Source of the DNA: JBLEFH01 sp047345645
GTDB lineage: Bacteria; Pseudomonadota; Alphaproteobacteria; Rhodobacterales; Rhodobacteraceae
Reading direction: 5' to 3' (one strand)
Assembly: GCA_047345645.1 (NCBI GenBank)
Contig: JBLEFH010000002.1
DNA: 64,000 nt
Every line of letters begins with the position of its first letter. The first letter of the stretch is position 1. The translations under genes were made by a program, and so were the position numbers. Positions 16,721-25,651 of this stretch are shown in pieces. The notes beneath the pieces are model-generated. The model made no database searches and was not told where the DNA came from. It saw only the letters and a program-made list of their open reading frames with translations.

Positions 16721-17506
16721 ATGATGAACCCGAAAGACGACAATCAGCGCCTTCTCTGTGACGCAGGGGAGGCGCTTTTTGCGAAAGAACCGGGGCTTGG
16801 CGAGATGCTGGGCTTTGACCCGGCGGCAATGGCGACGGACGGGGACCTCATCGCCGAGGTCTTGGCGCGCGCGTCGGACGACCCGCAAACACGCGATGGT
16901 ATTCGTGCCGCCGCAAAGACCCATTTCCGCCCCGATGGCGCGCTTTTTCACATTTTGCGGGAAGATGTGATCGTCACCTCCCTGCGCGACGACGATCCCG
17001 CTGGACCCGCGGCGACTCTTTTCACCGCCAACGGCCTGCACTGCCTTCTGGGTTATCGCCTCACCAACGCGCTTCACCGGCAGGGCGAGACGGTCACCGC
17101 TCTCGTGCTCAAAACCCATTTCCTTCGCGCCTTCGGGGCCGACATCATGCCGCAAGCGACAATCGGCAGGCGTGTGTGGGTGGATCATGGGCTGGGTGTC
17201 GTGATCGGGCAAACCGCCATCATTGAAGACGATGTGAGCCTTTGGCACGGCGTGACGCTTGGCACAAACTTGGTGGATCGCGGTGCCTCCCGCCATCCCC
17301 GGTTGCGGCGCGGCTGCGTCATTGGCGCGGGTGCGCAGATCATCGGACCCGTCGAGATTGGCGAACATGCGGTCGTCGCGGCGGGCGCGACCGTGGTCGA
17401 CGATGTGCCGCCCGGCGCCGTTGCCGTCAGCCCGAAATCGCTGATCCACGAAGGCCGCGCGCGCTCCGCCGCGGAAATGGGCATCCCGATAGGAGAGTTG
17501 CCATGA
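16721..17506 (+). CDS. Serine O-acetyltransferase-like protein
   Basis: A 261-aa CysE/EpsC-like acyltransferase with an N-terminal helical domain (about residues 1-130) and a C-terminal left-handed beta helix of hexapeptide repeats (about 145-235). The catalytic-type histidines are seen in WVDHGLGVVIGQ and LWHGVTLG. True serine acetyltransferases make O-acetylserine for cysteine synthesis. This copy sits in a LysR-linked catabolic operon, so it may acetylate something else. ATGATG at 16721/16724 gives two starts. It overlaps the VOC gene by 4 bp. Confidence 0.75.
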   Translation: MMNPKDDNQRLLCDAGEALFAKEPGLGEMLGFDPAAMATDGDLIAEVLARASDDPQTRDGIRAAAKTHFRPDGALFHILREDVIVTSLRDDDPAGPAATLFTANGLHCLLGYRLTNALHRQGETVTALVLKTHFLRAFGADIMPQATIGRRVWVDHGLGVVIGQTAIIEDDVSLWHGVTLGTNLVDRGASRHPRLRRGCVIGAGAQIIGPVEIGEHAVVAAGATVVDDVPPGAVAVSPKSLIHEGRARSAAEMGIPIGELP

Positions 17507-18138
17507 TTGACAGCCTCGGTCTCGATCATGCCCTCGTCGCGGTGCGCGATATTGAGCGCGCTCGCAAGTTTTACATGGATCTCGGCTTCGCCAGCCGTGG
17601 GCTGAGCCAGCACCCGTGGGGCACCAGCACGGCGGTTTTCATCTTTCGCGACCAGCTTTTCGAGATCGTCAGCATCGCCTATGCGTCGCTTCTGGGCAGC
17701 TATGAGACCGGCGGATTTCGCTTCGGCGAGCATGTTGCGGAGCATCTTGCGCAGGGGGAGGGCGTTGCGCTGACGGCGCTGAATTCGCGGGATGCTGAGG
17801 CCGATGCGGCAGCGCTTGAGGCGCGCGGCCTGACTGTGACCGGGACCATTGATTTCGGCCGCGATTTGACGCGGGAGGATGGCACGGCGGACCGCACCAA
17901 AACCCGTCTGAAAATCCTCTACAACCCCGATTTCCCGCGCCTGTCGCTCTTCGCCTGCCAACAGTTTCGGCGCGATTTGATCGAATACCCGGAGTGGATG
18001 GCGCATCCTAATGGCGTCAACGCAATTTCGGGGATGACCATCCTTGCGGATGCGCATGAGATCCCTGAAATCGCGGCTTGGCTGGCGAAGGTCCATGACG
18101 TCGCGCCGAAGCGCGGCGGTGACGTGACCGCCATTTAG
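17503..18138 (+). CDS. VOC (glyoxalase-like) protein, N-terminal part ending at an in-frame amber codon
   Basis: 211 residues beginning MIDSLGLDHALVAV, with a typical VOC start (a metal-ligand-type His in the first strand, then DIERARKFYMDLGF). It contains two VOC-like halves. The frame stops at TAG (18136-18138), but the same frame continues open to 18384 and encodes a sequence that reads as the natural end of the protein. The ancestral product was therefore probably about 293 aa. The gene overlaps the acetyltransferase by 4 bp. VOC proteins include dioxygenases, lyases and isomerases; the reaction is unknown. Whether the shortened form is active cannot be judged. Confidence 0.7.
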   Translation: MIDSLGLDHALVAVRDIERARKFYMDLGFASRGLSQHPWGTSTAVFIFRDQLFEIVSIAYASLLGSYETGGFRFGEHVAEHLAQGEGVALTALNSRDAEADAAALEARGLTVTGTIDFGRDLTREDGTADRTKTRLKILYNPDFPRLSLFACQQFRRDLIEYPEWMAHPNGVNAISGMTILADAHEIPEIAAWLAKVHDVAPKRGGDVTAI

Positions 18139-18162
18139 ACCGCGAAGGGGGCGTGGTCCATC

Positions 18163-18384
18163 ATGGATCACGCGACGTTCGAACGCCATTATGGAGCGCT
18201 CCATCGCACTGACGCCTCGCCGCATATCGCCGCGATTGATCTCGCCACGGATCAGCCCGCATTTATAGAAGCGCGCGCGACGGAATTGGGTTTGAAAACG
18301 CTGCGAAAAGACGATGCCGTGATTTTGCCCGAGGCGGAAAAGCTGGGCGGCGTTTGCCTTAAATTCACCCCGTCCGCCGTCTGA
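18163..18384 (+). pseudogene. C-terminal remnant of the VOC protein
   Basis: An open frame of 73 codons from ATG 18163, exactly in frame with the upstream VOC gene and separated from it only by the TAG at 18136 and eight sense codons. Read through the amber, the region gives a smooth VOC C-terminus (TAKGAWSIMDHATFERHYG). There is no ribosome site before 18163, so independent translation is unlikely. It is best described as the detached end of a VOC gene broken by a nonsense mutation or a base-call error. Confidence 0.65.
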
Positions 18385-18465
18385 CATGACTGTGCGGATT
18401 GACGGCCCAAGCGTTCGGTGCCACCGTTTTGCCATGCAGATCCAGTCACCCGGCCACCTGTCCTC

Positions 18466-19380
18466 ATGAACGCTGATGCGCTCGACCACCGCTTTTTGCG
18501 AGAGTTTCTGACGGTTGCGCAGGAGGGCTCCATTCGCCGGGCCGCCGAGAAGCTCAATATCGTGCCCTCGGCGATCAGCCGCAAGCTGGCGGATGCGGAG
18601 GCCCGGCTTGGCGTGCAGCTATTTGAGCGCAGCAGCACCGGGATGCAGCTCACCGATGCGGGGCGATTGGTGCTCGATCACGCCAACCATCTGCGTGAAG
18701 AGCAGGACTATGTGCTTGATCTTCTGGGGCAATATCGGAACGAGACGCGGCGCGTTGTCCGCCTCGGTGTGGGGGAAGGCTTCGCGGCGGATCTCATGCA
18801 GAATGGTCTGCGGCACCTGATGGCGGATTATCCCGGCCTATCTTACGATATCCGCATGGCCGGGACGGATGCGCTCCTGCGCATGGTCGCGGATGGTCAG
18901 GTCGATATTTCCCTCGCCTACAACCCGATCCTCGTTCCGGGCACACGCGCGCTCGCGATTGGTCAGCAGCCCCTATGCGCCATCGTGCCGGTGACCTCGC
19001 CCTTGATCGGGCGCAGTGACGTCACGCTTTTGGAGCTTCTGGATCAGCCGATGATGATCCTCAACGCGGCGCATGGTATCCGGCAACTCGTCGCGCGCGC
19101 CGCCGCCGATCAGGGGCAATCGCTTCATCCCGTTGCGGAGACGGACTCGGTCCTGATGCTCATCCGCTTCGTGACGGCGGGCCTTGGCATTACCTTCCTG
19201 CCGCGCTTCGCCGCGACCATTCAGGCCGAGCGCGGAGAGCTGGCGATCATCCCGATCCGCGAACCTCTGTTCCACAGCGCCTCCGCCCACGCGATCGTCC
19301 GCGCGCGTCGGCGCTTGCCAAGTTCGGTTGATGCGGTGGCCACGATCTTGGCGCGCAATATGGTGGCCTTTCAGGGCTGA
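18466..19380 (+). CDS. LysR-family transcriptional regulator
   Basis: A 304-aa LysR protein. The winged helix is at about residues 8-65 (GSIRRAAEKLNIVPSAISRKLADAE) and the effector-binding domain at about 95-300. I chose the ATG at 18466 because it puts the helix-turn-helix at the usual place; an upstream in-frame ATG at 18418 would add 16 unusual residues. It lies between two gene groups, each preceded by the same GTTGC-N7-GCAAC repeat, so it likely controls both the membrane module and the dehydrogenases. Confidence 0.85.
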   Translation: MNADALDHRFLREFLTVAQEGSIRRAAEKLNIVPSAISRKLADAEARLGVQLFERSSTGMQLTDAGRLVLDHANHLREEQDYVLDLLGQYRNETRRVVRLGVGEGFAADLMQNGLRHLMADYPGLSYDIRMAGTDALLRMVADGQVDISLAYNPILVPGTRALAIGQQPLCAIVPVTSPLIGRSDVTLLELLDQPMMILNAAHGIRQLVARAAADQGQSLHPVAETDSVLMLIRFVTAGLGITFLPRFAATIQAERGELAIIPIREPLFHSASAHAIVRARRRLPSSVDAVATILARNMVAFQG

Positions 19381-19383
19381 CGT

Positions 19384-19400
19384 GTTGCCCCATTGGCAAC
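19384..19400. promoter_or_regulatory. Inverted repeat GTTGC-N7-GCAAC before the dehydrogenase genes
   Basis: GTTGCC (19384-19389) and GGCAAC (19395-19400), 90 bp upstream of the beta-hydroxyacid dehydrogenase start and just after the lysR stop. It matches the site at 15258-15274 in arm sequence and spacing. Candidate LysR operator. Confidence 0.5.
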
Positions 19401-19489
19401 GATGCGTGCGCAAAGCTGCCTCTTCCAAGAACGGCAGCCACGCAGGATAGTTGCTCAAACACATGTAGAAGCGGGAGCGAGGCGATCAC

Positions 19490-20392
19490 ATGAGCACGCA
19501 ACAGAAGCGCAAAACCGGTGTGATTGGCCTCGGGTCCATGGGGCTCGGGATGGCGGGCACATTGGTGCGCGAAGGCTTCCCGGTGGTGGCGTTTGATCTC
19601 GATGAGAGCCGCGGGCAAATGGCAGCGGAGGCGGGCGCGGCTCTCGCCGCCGATCCGAAGCAGGTTTTTAGCGAGGCCGAGATCGTCGTCTTTTCCCTGC
19701 CCGCCGCCAAACATGTGCAGAGCGTGATCGAAGCCTCGGACCTGCTCCATATGAATTGTCCGCGCCGCGTGATCATCGACACGTCGACGTCGGAACCCGG
19801 TATCAGCCGCGCGCTGGCCGAGGCGTTGCGCGATAAAGGCCACGGGTTTCTCGACGCGCCGGTGAGCGGCGGGCCGACGGGGGCCGCTGCGGGTCAATTG
19901 TCCTTCATGGTCGGCGGCGATGACGCGGCTTTTTCGGAGGCGCAGCCGCAACTCACGGCCATGGGCACCAAGATCCTCCATGTCGGCGCGAGCGGTGCGG
20001 GCAATGTGGCGAAATTGGTCAACAACATGCTCGTCGCCTGCCATATGCTGACCACCGCCGAGGGCCTGCGGCTCGCCGAAGCGGCCGGCGTCTCTGCCGA
20101 GGAGGCGCTGCGCGTGATCAATGCCGCATCGGGGCGCTCGATGCTGTCCGAGGTGCATTTTCCTGAATGGGTTCTCTCGGAGACATTCTCCAGCGGGTTT
20201 TCCAGCGGGCTGATGCGTAAGGATGTGCGTCTCGCGCTGGACCTGGCGAAGGCGGTTCAGACCGATTTGCCGATGGCGCGGCTGGCGCAAAACCTGTGGT
20301 CGGAAGAGCGCTCCGGGTTTCCCGACGACGCCGATTTTACCCAACTCGGCAACCCTAAGCTGGGTGTTCAAACAGACAGCGAGGCAAAATAA
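19490..20392 (+). CDS. NAD(P)-dependent beta-hydroxyacid dehydrogenase (3-hydroxyisobutyrate dehydrogenase family)
   Basis: A 300-aa enzyme with an N-terminal Rossmann motif GLGSMGLGMA (residues 14-23), the substrate-binding DAPVSGGPTGA segment near residue 121, and the catalytic lysine region GAGNVAKLVNNM near 170. The family oxidises 3-hydroxyisobutyrate, tartronate semialdehyde, L-threonate and similar beta-hydroxyacids. It is followed after 1 bp by an aldehyde dehydrogenase gene, suggesting a two-step oxidation of a hydroxyl compound through a semialdehyde. The substrate is not determinable here. Confidence 0.85.
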   Translation: MSTQQKRKTGVIGLGSMGLGMAGTLVREGFPVVAFDLDESRGQMAAEAGAALAADPKQVFSEAEIVVFSLPAAKHVQSVIEASDLLHMNCPRRVIIDTSTSEPGISRALAEALRDKGHGFLDAPVSGGPTGAAAGQLSFMVGGDDAAFSEAQPQLTAMGTKILHVGASGAGNVAKLVNNMLVACHMLTTAEGLRLAEAAGVSAEEALRVINAASGRSMLSEVHFPEWVLSETFSSGFSSGLMRKDVRLALDLAKAVQTDLPMARLAQNLWSEERSGFPDDADFTQLGNPKLGVQTDSEAK

Positions 20393-20393
20393 G

Positions 20394-21932
20394 ATGACCG
20401 CGACGAGTGATATCTCCACCGCCGACCGCATCGCGCAACTGATGCAGGAGCTCTGCGGCTTTTCCGATGTTGCGAGCCTTGTGGGCGGCGCGGCCATGGC
20501 CGGAACGGGCGACGCGGTGCAGCTATTCGATCCGGCAACGGGGGAGAAAACCGCCGCCTATGCTGACGCGGGAGAGGACGTGATCAACGCCGCCCATGAC
20601 GCTGCGGCCAAGGCGCAGGCGGAATGGTGGGCGAAAACCGCGTCGGAGCGGGGGCGGATCATGTTTCGTATCGGCCAGAAGATCCGCGAACAGGCGGACG
20701 CGCTGGCCGAGCTTGAGGCGTTGTCGGCGGGCCGCATGATCCGCGATGTTTCCGGCGAAGCGATCCGCGTGGCCGAGCAATTCGAATATTACGCAGGCTG
20801 GTGCGACAAAATGCATGGCGAGGTCATTCCCGTGCCGACGACGCATCTTAACTACACACGGCATGAGCCCTATGGCACGGTCGTGCAGATCACGCCGTGG
20901 AATGCGCCTCTCAACACTTGCGGTTGGCAGGTTGCGCCCGCGATTTGCGCCGGGAATGCCGTGCTGTTGAAGCCTTCGGAGCTCACCCCGCACTCGTCGC
21001 TCGTGATCGGCGTGCTATGCGAGCAAGCGGGTGCGCCGAAGGGTCTGGTCAATGTGATCGCAGGGGCGGGCCCGACGGCTGGCCAAGCGGCGATTACCCA
21101 CCCTCAAACCCGGCTCGTCGTCTTCGTCGGCTCTGCAGCCGCAGGCGCGCGGATCGCCGAGGTCGCTGCGCGCAATGTGGTGCCCTGTATTCTGGAATTG
21201 GGCGGAAAATCGGCCAATATCATTTTCGACGATGCCGATATCGACCGCGCCATTCCCGGCGCGCAAGCCGCCATTTTCGGCGCGGCGGGCCAAAGCTGTG
21301 TCGCCGGGTCGCGCATTCTGGTGCACCGAAAGATCCATGAAAAATTCGTCGATCTTTACGGCAAAGCGACGGCGACCATTCCGGTGGGGATGCCAATGGA
21401 CCGCGATGCGCTGATGGGACCGATCAACAACCTGCGCCAATATGAAAAAATTCAGAGCATGGTCACGGCGGCCTCCCGCGAAGGGGGGCGCATTGTGACA
21501 GGTGGCGGCAAGCCAGAGGCTTTCGCCGACAGCAACGGATATTTCTATGCCCCGACCGTGATCGACAATGTCCGGCGGGACATGGAAATCGCCAGCGAAG
21601 AGGTGTTCGGCCCGGTGGCTGGGGTGACGCCGTTCGACAGCGAGGAGGAAGCGGTCGCGCTCGCCAATGATACGCCTTATGGTTTGGCGGGGGCTGTCTG
21701 GACGCAGGATGTCGGGCGCGCGCACCGGGTCGCGGCGCAAGTGCAGGCGGGGACGTTCTGGATCAATTCCTACAAGTCCATCAACGTCATGTCGCCCTTT
21801 GGCGGGTTCAAGAAAAGCGGTTATGGGCGATCCTCTGGCCGCGAGGCGCTCGCGGCTTATTCGGTTACCAAAAGCGTGTGGGTCGAAACCTCGGCCACGC
21901 CCACCATGAGCTTCAGCTACCATCCGGAATAG
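20394..21932 (+). CDS. NAD(P)-dependent aldehyde dehydrogenase
   Basis: A 512-aa aldehyde dehydrogenase. It shows the family hallmarks: TPWNAPLN near residue 170 for cofactor binding, LELGGKSANIIF with the general-base Glu near 268, and GQSCVAGSR holding the catalytic cysteine near 302. ATG 20394 follows the dehydrogenase stop closely, so the two genes are co-transcribed. It should convert the aldehyde made upstream to a carboxylate in the cytoplasm. The exact aldehyde is unknown. Confidence 0.87.
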   Translation: MTATSDISTADRIAQLMQELCGFSDVASLVGGAAMAGTGDAVQLFDPATGEKTAAYADAGEDVINAAHDAAAKAQAEWWAKTASERGRIMFRIGQKIREQADALAELEALSAGRMIRDVSGEAIRVAEQFEYYAGWCDKMHGEVIPVPTTHLNYTRHEPYGTVVQITPWNAPLNTCGWQVAPAICAGNAVLLKPSELTPHSSLVIGVLCEQAGAPKGLVNVIAGAGPTAGQAAITHPQTRLVVFVGSAAAGARIAEVAARNVVPCILELGGKSANIIFDDADIDRAIPGAQAAIFGAAGQSCVAGSRILVHRKIHEKFVDLYGKATATIPVGMPMDRDALMGPINNLRQYEKIQSMVTAASREGGRIVTGGGKPEAFADSNGYFYAPTVIDNVRRDMEIASEEVFGPVAGVTPFDSEEEAVALANDTPYGLAGAVWTQDVGRAHRVAAQVQAGTFWINSYKSINVMSPFGGFKKSGYGRSSGREALAAYSVTKSVWVETSATPTMSFSYHPE

Positions 21933-22272
21933 AGGCGGATGGCTCGGAACCACGTTTAATCGCGTAACATGCTGACCAAGTTGCGCAAAATCACGGTGCC
22001 GGACAGGCTTGGCAGATGATCTGGCCTGCATCGCTGATCGCGATCAGGCTGGTGACGTCCGGAATTTAACGCAACCGTTGAAAAAATATGCGCCCATAGG
22101 GCGGTATAATTTGAATCAATTTCTGCGACGGCCTATTGTCCGCAGATGGAATTGTTCATGTTTTGTTCATGCGGCTCTGCGCGCGCCTGTGACCCTTATG
22201 GTCAATCGGCTATAAGCGCCGCTGGTGTGGTGATGACTCACCCCTGTCTCTCTTGCTCCGAGGGATGTTTCC
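21933..22272. other. 340-bp intergenic region before dnaE2
   Basis: No credible gene is seen; a 68-codon open frame at 22009-22215 has no ribosome site and no protein-like composition. The right half is AT-rich and holds the SOS box at 22154-22168, so it is the dnaE2 promoter region. Confidence 0.7.
22154..22168. promoter_or_regulatory. LexA (SOS) box
   Basis: GTTC (22154-22157), seven bases, GTTC (22165-22168): a perfect match to the alphaproteobacterial LexA site GTTC-N7-GTTC, 104 bp before the dnaE2 start. It predicts induction by DNA damage. Confidence 0.85.
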
Positions 22273-25200
22273 ATGATTGAAATCAACCCCGAACACCGCC
22301 CGGTTGAAGCGCTGCGCAGTAAGGCGCTTGAGGCTGAGGCAAGCGGCTATGCCGAGCTGTGTGTCACCACGAATTTTACCTTTCTGACTGGCGCCTCGCA
22401 TCCCGAGGAACTCATGACCCGCGCCGCCGAACTCGGCCTGTCGGCCATTGCCATCACCGACCGCAATTCGCTGGCGGGGGTGGTGCGGGCCTATTCGGCG
22501 CTGAAAATTTTGGCGGAAAAGGCAGAGGAGTCGGTGCAAATCCGTTCGCAGCATCGGGTCGATAGCTGTTCGCGGCAGGCGATTGGCACGCCGCAGGATA
22601 TTGCGATGCCGGAGGTGCCGCATCTGCCGAAACTCATCACCGGTTGCCGGTTGGCATTGCGTGACAGCGCGGTCGAATGGTTGGCGCTGCCGACGGATAT
22701 CACTGCCTATAAACGCCTGACGCGGCTGCTGACTTTGGGGAAACGGCGGGCGGAGAAGGCCGAATGTCATCTCGACCTCAAGGATCTGGTGGAGCATGGC
22801 AAGGGCATGATCCTGATCGCCTTGCCGGGGGCGGATATCCCCGAATCTCTCCAGGATATTCAGGCAATCCAACGGAGGTTTCCCGGCTCGACCTTCCTCG
22901 GTGCGGCGCCGCGCTATGACGGCTCGGATCAGGGCCATCTCGACGTTTGCGCTGAGCTTGCGCAGCGGTGCAGCGCGCCCATGGTCGCGGTGGGCGATGT
23001 GCTGATGCACCGGGCCGCGCGCCGCCCGCTGGCCGATGTGCTGACCTGTATGCGGGAGGGCTGCACGATCGACAATATCGGTCGGCGCGCGCTCCTGAAT
23101 GCCGAGCGGCGGCTCAAGGGGCGCGCCGATATGGAGCGGGTTTTTTACCGTTATCCGGCGGCGCTGCGGCGCACGCTGGAGATCGCGGCGCGCTGTTCTT
23201 TCTCGCTGAGCGAACTTAGCTACCAATATCCCGACGAGATCGCTGAGGGGGGCGAAACCCCCATGGCGCGGCTCACGCGGCTGGCGCAGGAAGGCATGGC
23301 GCGGCGTTATCCCGGCGGCGCACCGGAGCGGCCCCGACAGCTCATGGCCAAGGAACTTGCGGTGATCGAAGAGCTTGATTATCCGGCGTATTTTCTCACC
23401 GTGTATGACATTGTCCAATATGCCCGCAGCCAAGGCATTCTTTGCCAAGGGCGCGGGTCGGCGGCGAATTCGATCCTCTGCTATTTGCTGGGCATCACGG
23501 ATGTCTCCCCCGACCAGATCGGCATGGTCTTCGAGCGTTTCGTCTCGCGCCATCGCGGCGAGCCGCCCGATATTGACGTCGATTTTGAGCATGAGCGCCG
23601 CGAAGAGGTGATCCAGTGGATTTACCAAAAATACGGCCGCGAGCGGGCCGGGCTTTGCGCCACGGTGATCCATTTCCGCTCCCGCGCGGCGATCCGTGAG
23701 GTTGGCAAGGTCATGGGGCTATCGCAAGACGTCACGGCGGGTCTCTCCGGCTCCATCTGGGGTTATTCGAGCAGCGGCCCGGACATGGACCGGGTCCGCG
23801 AGCTGGGGCTGAACCCCGAGGATCGACGCCTGTCGCAAACCCTGCATCTGATCGGCCAACTCATCGGCTTCCCGCGCCATCTCTCGCAGCATGTCGGGGG
23901 CTTTGTGATCACAAAAGGACGCCTTGATGAACTCTGTCCCATCGAGAACGCGGCGATGGAGGACCGCACCGTTATCGAATGGGACAAGGACGATATCGAC
24001 GCGCTTGGGATCCTGAAGGTCGATGTGCTGGGCCTTGGGATGTTGACCTGCATTCGCAAGGCGTTTGGTCTGCTGGAAGAGCATGAGCGTCAAGGCTTCA
24101 CCCTCGCGACCGTTCCTAAAGAAGACCCTGCCACCTATCAGATGCTGCAAGTCGCCGATGCGGTTGGCGTCTTTCAGGTCGAGAGCCGGGCGCAGATGAA
24201 CTTCCTGCCACGTATGAAGCCGAAGGAGTTTTATGACCTCGTGATCGAGGTGGCCATCGTTCGCCCCGGTCCGATTCAAGGAGGGATGGTCCAGCCCTAC
24301 ATTCGCCGCCGTCAGGGGTTGGAGGAACCAGAACCCTTCGGCCCCGAACTCGAAGCCGTTACCCGCCGCACCCTCGGCGTGCCGCTTTTTCAGGAACAAG
24401 CCCTGCAAATCGCCGTGGTCGGGGCGGGCTTTACCGCCGAGGAGGCTGACCAACTGCGCCGCGCGCTGGCCTCCTTCCGCCGCATGGGCACGATTGCCGA
24501 GCATAAGGACAAATTTATCAACGGGATGCTGGCGCGCGGCTATAGCCCCGAGATCGCCGAGCGCTGTTTCTCGCAAATCGAGGGCTTTGCCGATTACGGC
24601 TTTCCCGAAAGCCACGCGGCGGCCTTTGCGCTCTTGGTCTATGTCTCGGCTTGGCTGAAACGCCACCATCCGGCGGTCTTCGCCTGCGCGCTCTTAAACT
24701 CGCAACCCATGGGCTTCTACGCCCCCGCCCAGATCGTCCGCGACGCCCGCGAGCATCAGGTCGAGGTGCGCCCGATCTGCGTCAATCACAGCGCATGGGA
24801 CAACACGCTGGAGCGCCGCGCCGACGGCACACTCGCCCTGCGGCTTGGGTTCCGGCAGATCAAGGGGTTCAAGGAAGACGATGCCAACTGGATCGCCGCC
24901 GCCCGCGGCAATGGCTATCCCGACCCCGAATCCATCTGGCTCCGCGCGGGCATCGTGCCGGGTGTTCTGGAACGCCTCGCCGAAGCCGATGCGTTTTCCT
25001 CCATGGGCCTCACCCGCCGCGACGCGCTCTGGCAGGTTCGCGCCATTCGCGGCACCAAACCGCTGCCGCTCTTTAACGACCCCATCGACGGAGAGGCGAT
25101 CCGCGAGCCCGAGGTCACGCTCCCCGCCATGCATCTGGGCGAAGAGGTGGTTGAGGATTACGTCTCCACCCGCCTCACGCTCCGCGCCCACCCGATGGAA

Positions 25201-25650
25201 CTCCTGCGCCCCTCCATGCCGGGCCTGACCCGCCACGACGCGCTCAAAGATGCGCCGCTTCGCCGCACCACCGTCTGCGGCCTCGTCATCACCCGCCAGC
25301 GCCCCGGCACCGCATCTGGCGTGATTTTCCTGACGCTTGAGGATGAAACGGGGGTGAGCAATGTGGTCGTCTGGAATAAAACCTTCAAAAAATTCCGCCG
25401 CGCCGTGATGGGCGGGCGGCTTTTGCGCGTCACCGGCAAGCTGCAACGCGAAGGCATTGTCGTGCATCTGATCGCCGAGCGAATCGAGGATGTCTCAGAC
25501 CGCCTCAGCGCCTTCGGTCACCCGATGGAAGACGCGATCGGCCAGAGGGACGCGAAAACCGACAACGCACCGCGCCCGCTCCCCGCACCGCGTGCAATGC
25601 ATCCGAGGGATCAGGCGAAACGGCTCTTCCCAAGCCGGGATTTCCACTAG
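22273..25650 (+). CDS. dnaE2: Error-prone DNA polymerase III alpha subunit (DnaE2/ImuC)
   Basis: An 1125-aa translesion polymerase. The PHP domain opens with NFTFLTGASHPEEL near residue 36. The palm motif with paired catalytic aspartates is PDIDVDFEHERR near residue 431. A thumb/finger region and helix-hairpin-helix follow, with a C-terminal OB-fold near 1010-1050 (VCGLVITRQRPG). It copies damaged DNA during the SOS response, normally with ImuA and ImuB, which are not adjacent here. The SOS box upstream supports damage control. Length fits DnaE2 (about 1050-1150 aa) rather than DnaE1. GAGGG before ATG 22273 is the likely ribosome site. Confidence 0.93.
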   Translation: MIEINPEHRPVEALRSKALEAEASGYAELCVTTNFTFLTGASHPEELMTRAAELGLSAIAITDRNSLAGVVRAYSALKILAEKAEESVQIRSQHRVDSCSRQAIGTPQDIAMPEVPHLPKLITGCRLALRDSAVEWLALPTDITAYKRLTRLLTLGKRRAEKAECHLDLKDLVEHGKGMILIALPGADIPESLQDIQAIQRRFPGSTFLGAAPRYDGSDQGHLDVCAELAQRCSAPMVAVGDVLMHRAARRPLADVLTCMREGCTIDNIGRRALLNAERRLKGRADMERVFYRYPAALRRTLEIAARCSFSLSELSYQYPDEIAEGGETPMARLTRLAQEGMARRYPGGAPERPRQLMAKELAVIEELDYPAYFLTVYDIVQYARSQGILCQGRGSAANSILCYLLGITDVSPDQIGMVFERFVSRHRGEPPDIDVDFEHERREEVIQWIYQKYGRERAGLCATVIHFRSRAAIREVGKVMGLSQDVTAGLSGSIWGYSSSGPDMDRVRELGLNPEDRRLSQTLHLIGQLIGFPRHLSQHVGGFVITKGRLDELCPIENAAMEDRTVIEWDKDDIDALGILKVDVLGLGMLTCIRKAFGLLEEHERQGFTLATVPKEDPATYQMLQVADAVGVFQVESRAQMNFLPRMKPKEFYDLVIEVAIVRPGPIQGGMVQPYIRRRQGLEEPEPFGPELEAVTRRTLGVPLFQEQALQIAVVGAGFTAEEADQLRRALASFRRMGTIAEHKDKFINGMLARGYSPEIAERCFSQIEGFADYGFPESHAAAFALLVYVSAWLKRHHPAVFACALLNSQPMGFYAPAQIVRDAREHQVEVRPICVNHSAWDNTLERRADGTLALRLGFRQIKGFKEDDANWIAAARGNGYPDPESIWLRAGIVPGVLERLAEADAFSSMGLTRRDALWQVRAIRGTKPLPLFNDPIDGEAIREPEVTLPAMHLGEEVVEDYVSTRLTLRAHPMELLRPSMPGLTRHDALKDAPLRRTTVCGLVITRQRPGTASGVIFLTLEDETGVSNVVVWNKTFKKFRRAVMGGRLLRVTGKLQREGIVVHLIAERIEDVSDRLSAFGHPMEDAIGQRDAKTDNAPRPLPAPRAMHPRDQAKRLFPSRDFH

Positions 25651-25651
25651 A

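Noticed and set aside
17503..18384. Amber codon in the VOC gene as a programmed recoding (pyrrolysine) site
   Set aside because: No pyl genes are seen, the lineage is not known to use pyrrolysine, and no conserved downstream structure was noticed. A mutation or base-call error is simpler.
22009..22215. A 68-codon frame before dnaE2
   Set aside because: No ribosome site, it overlaps the SOS box, and its composition is not protein-like.
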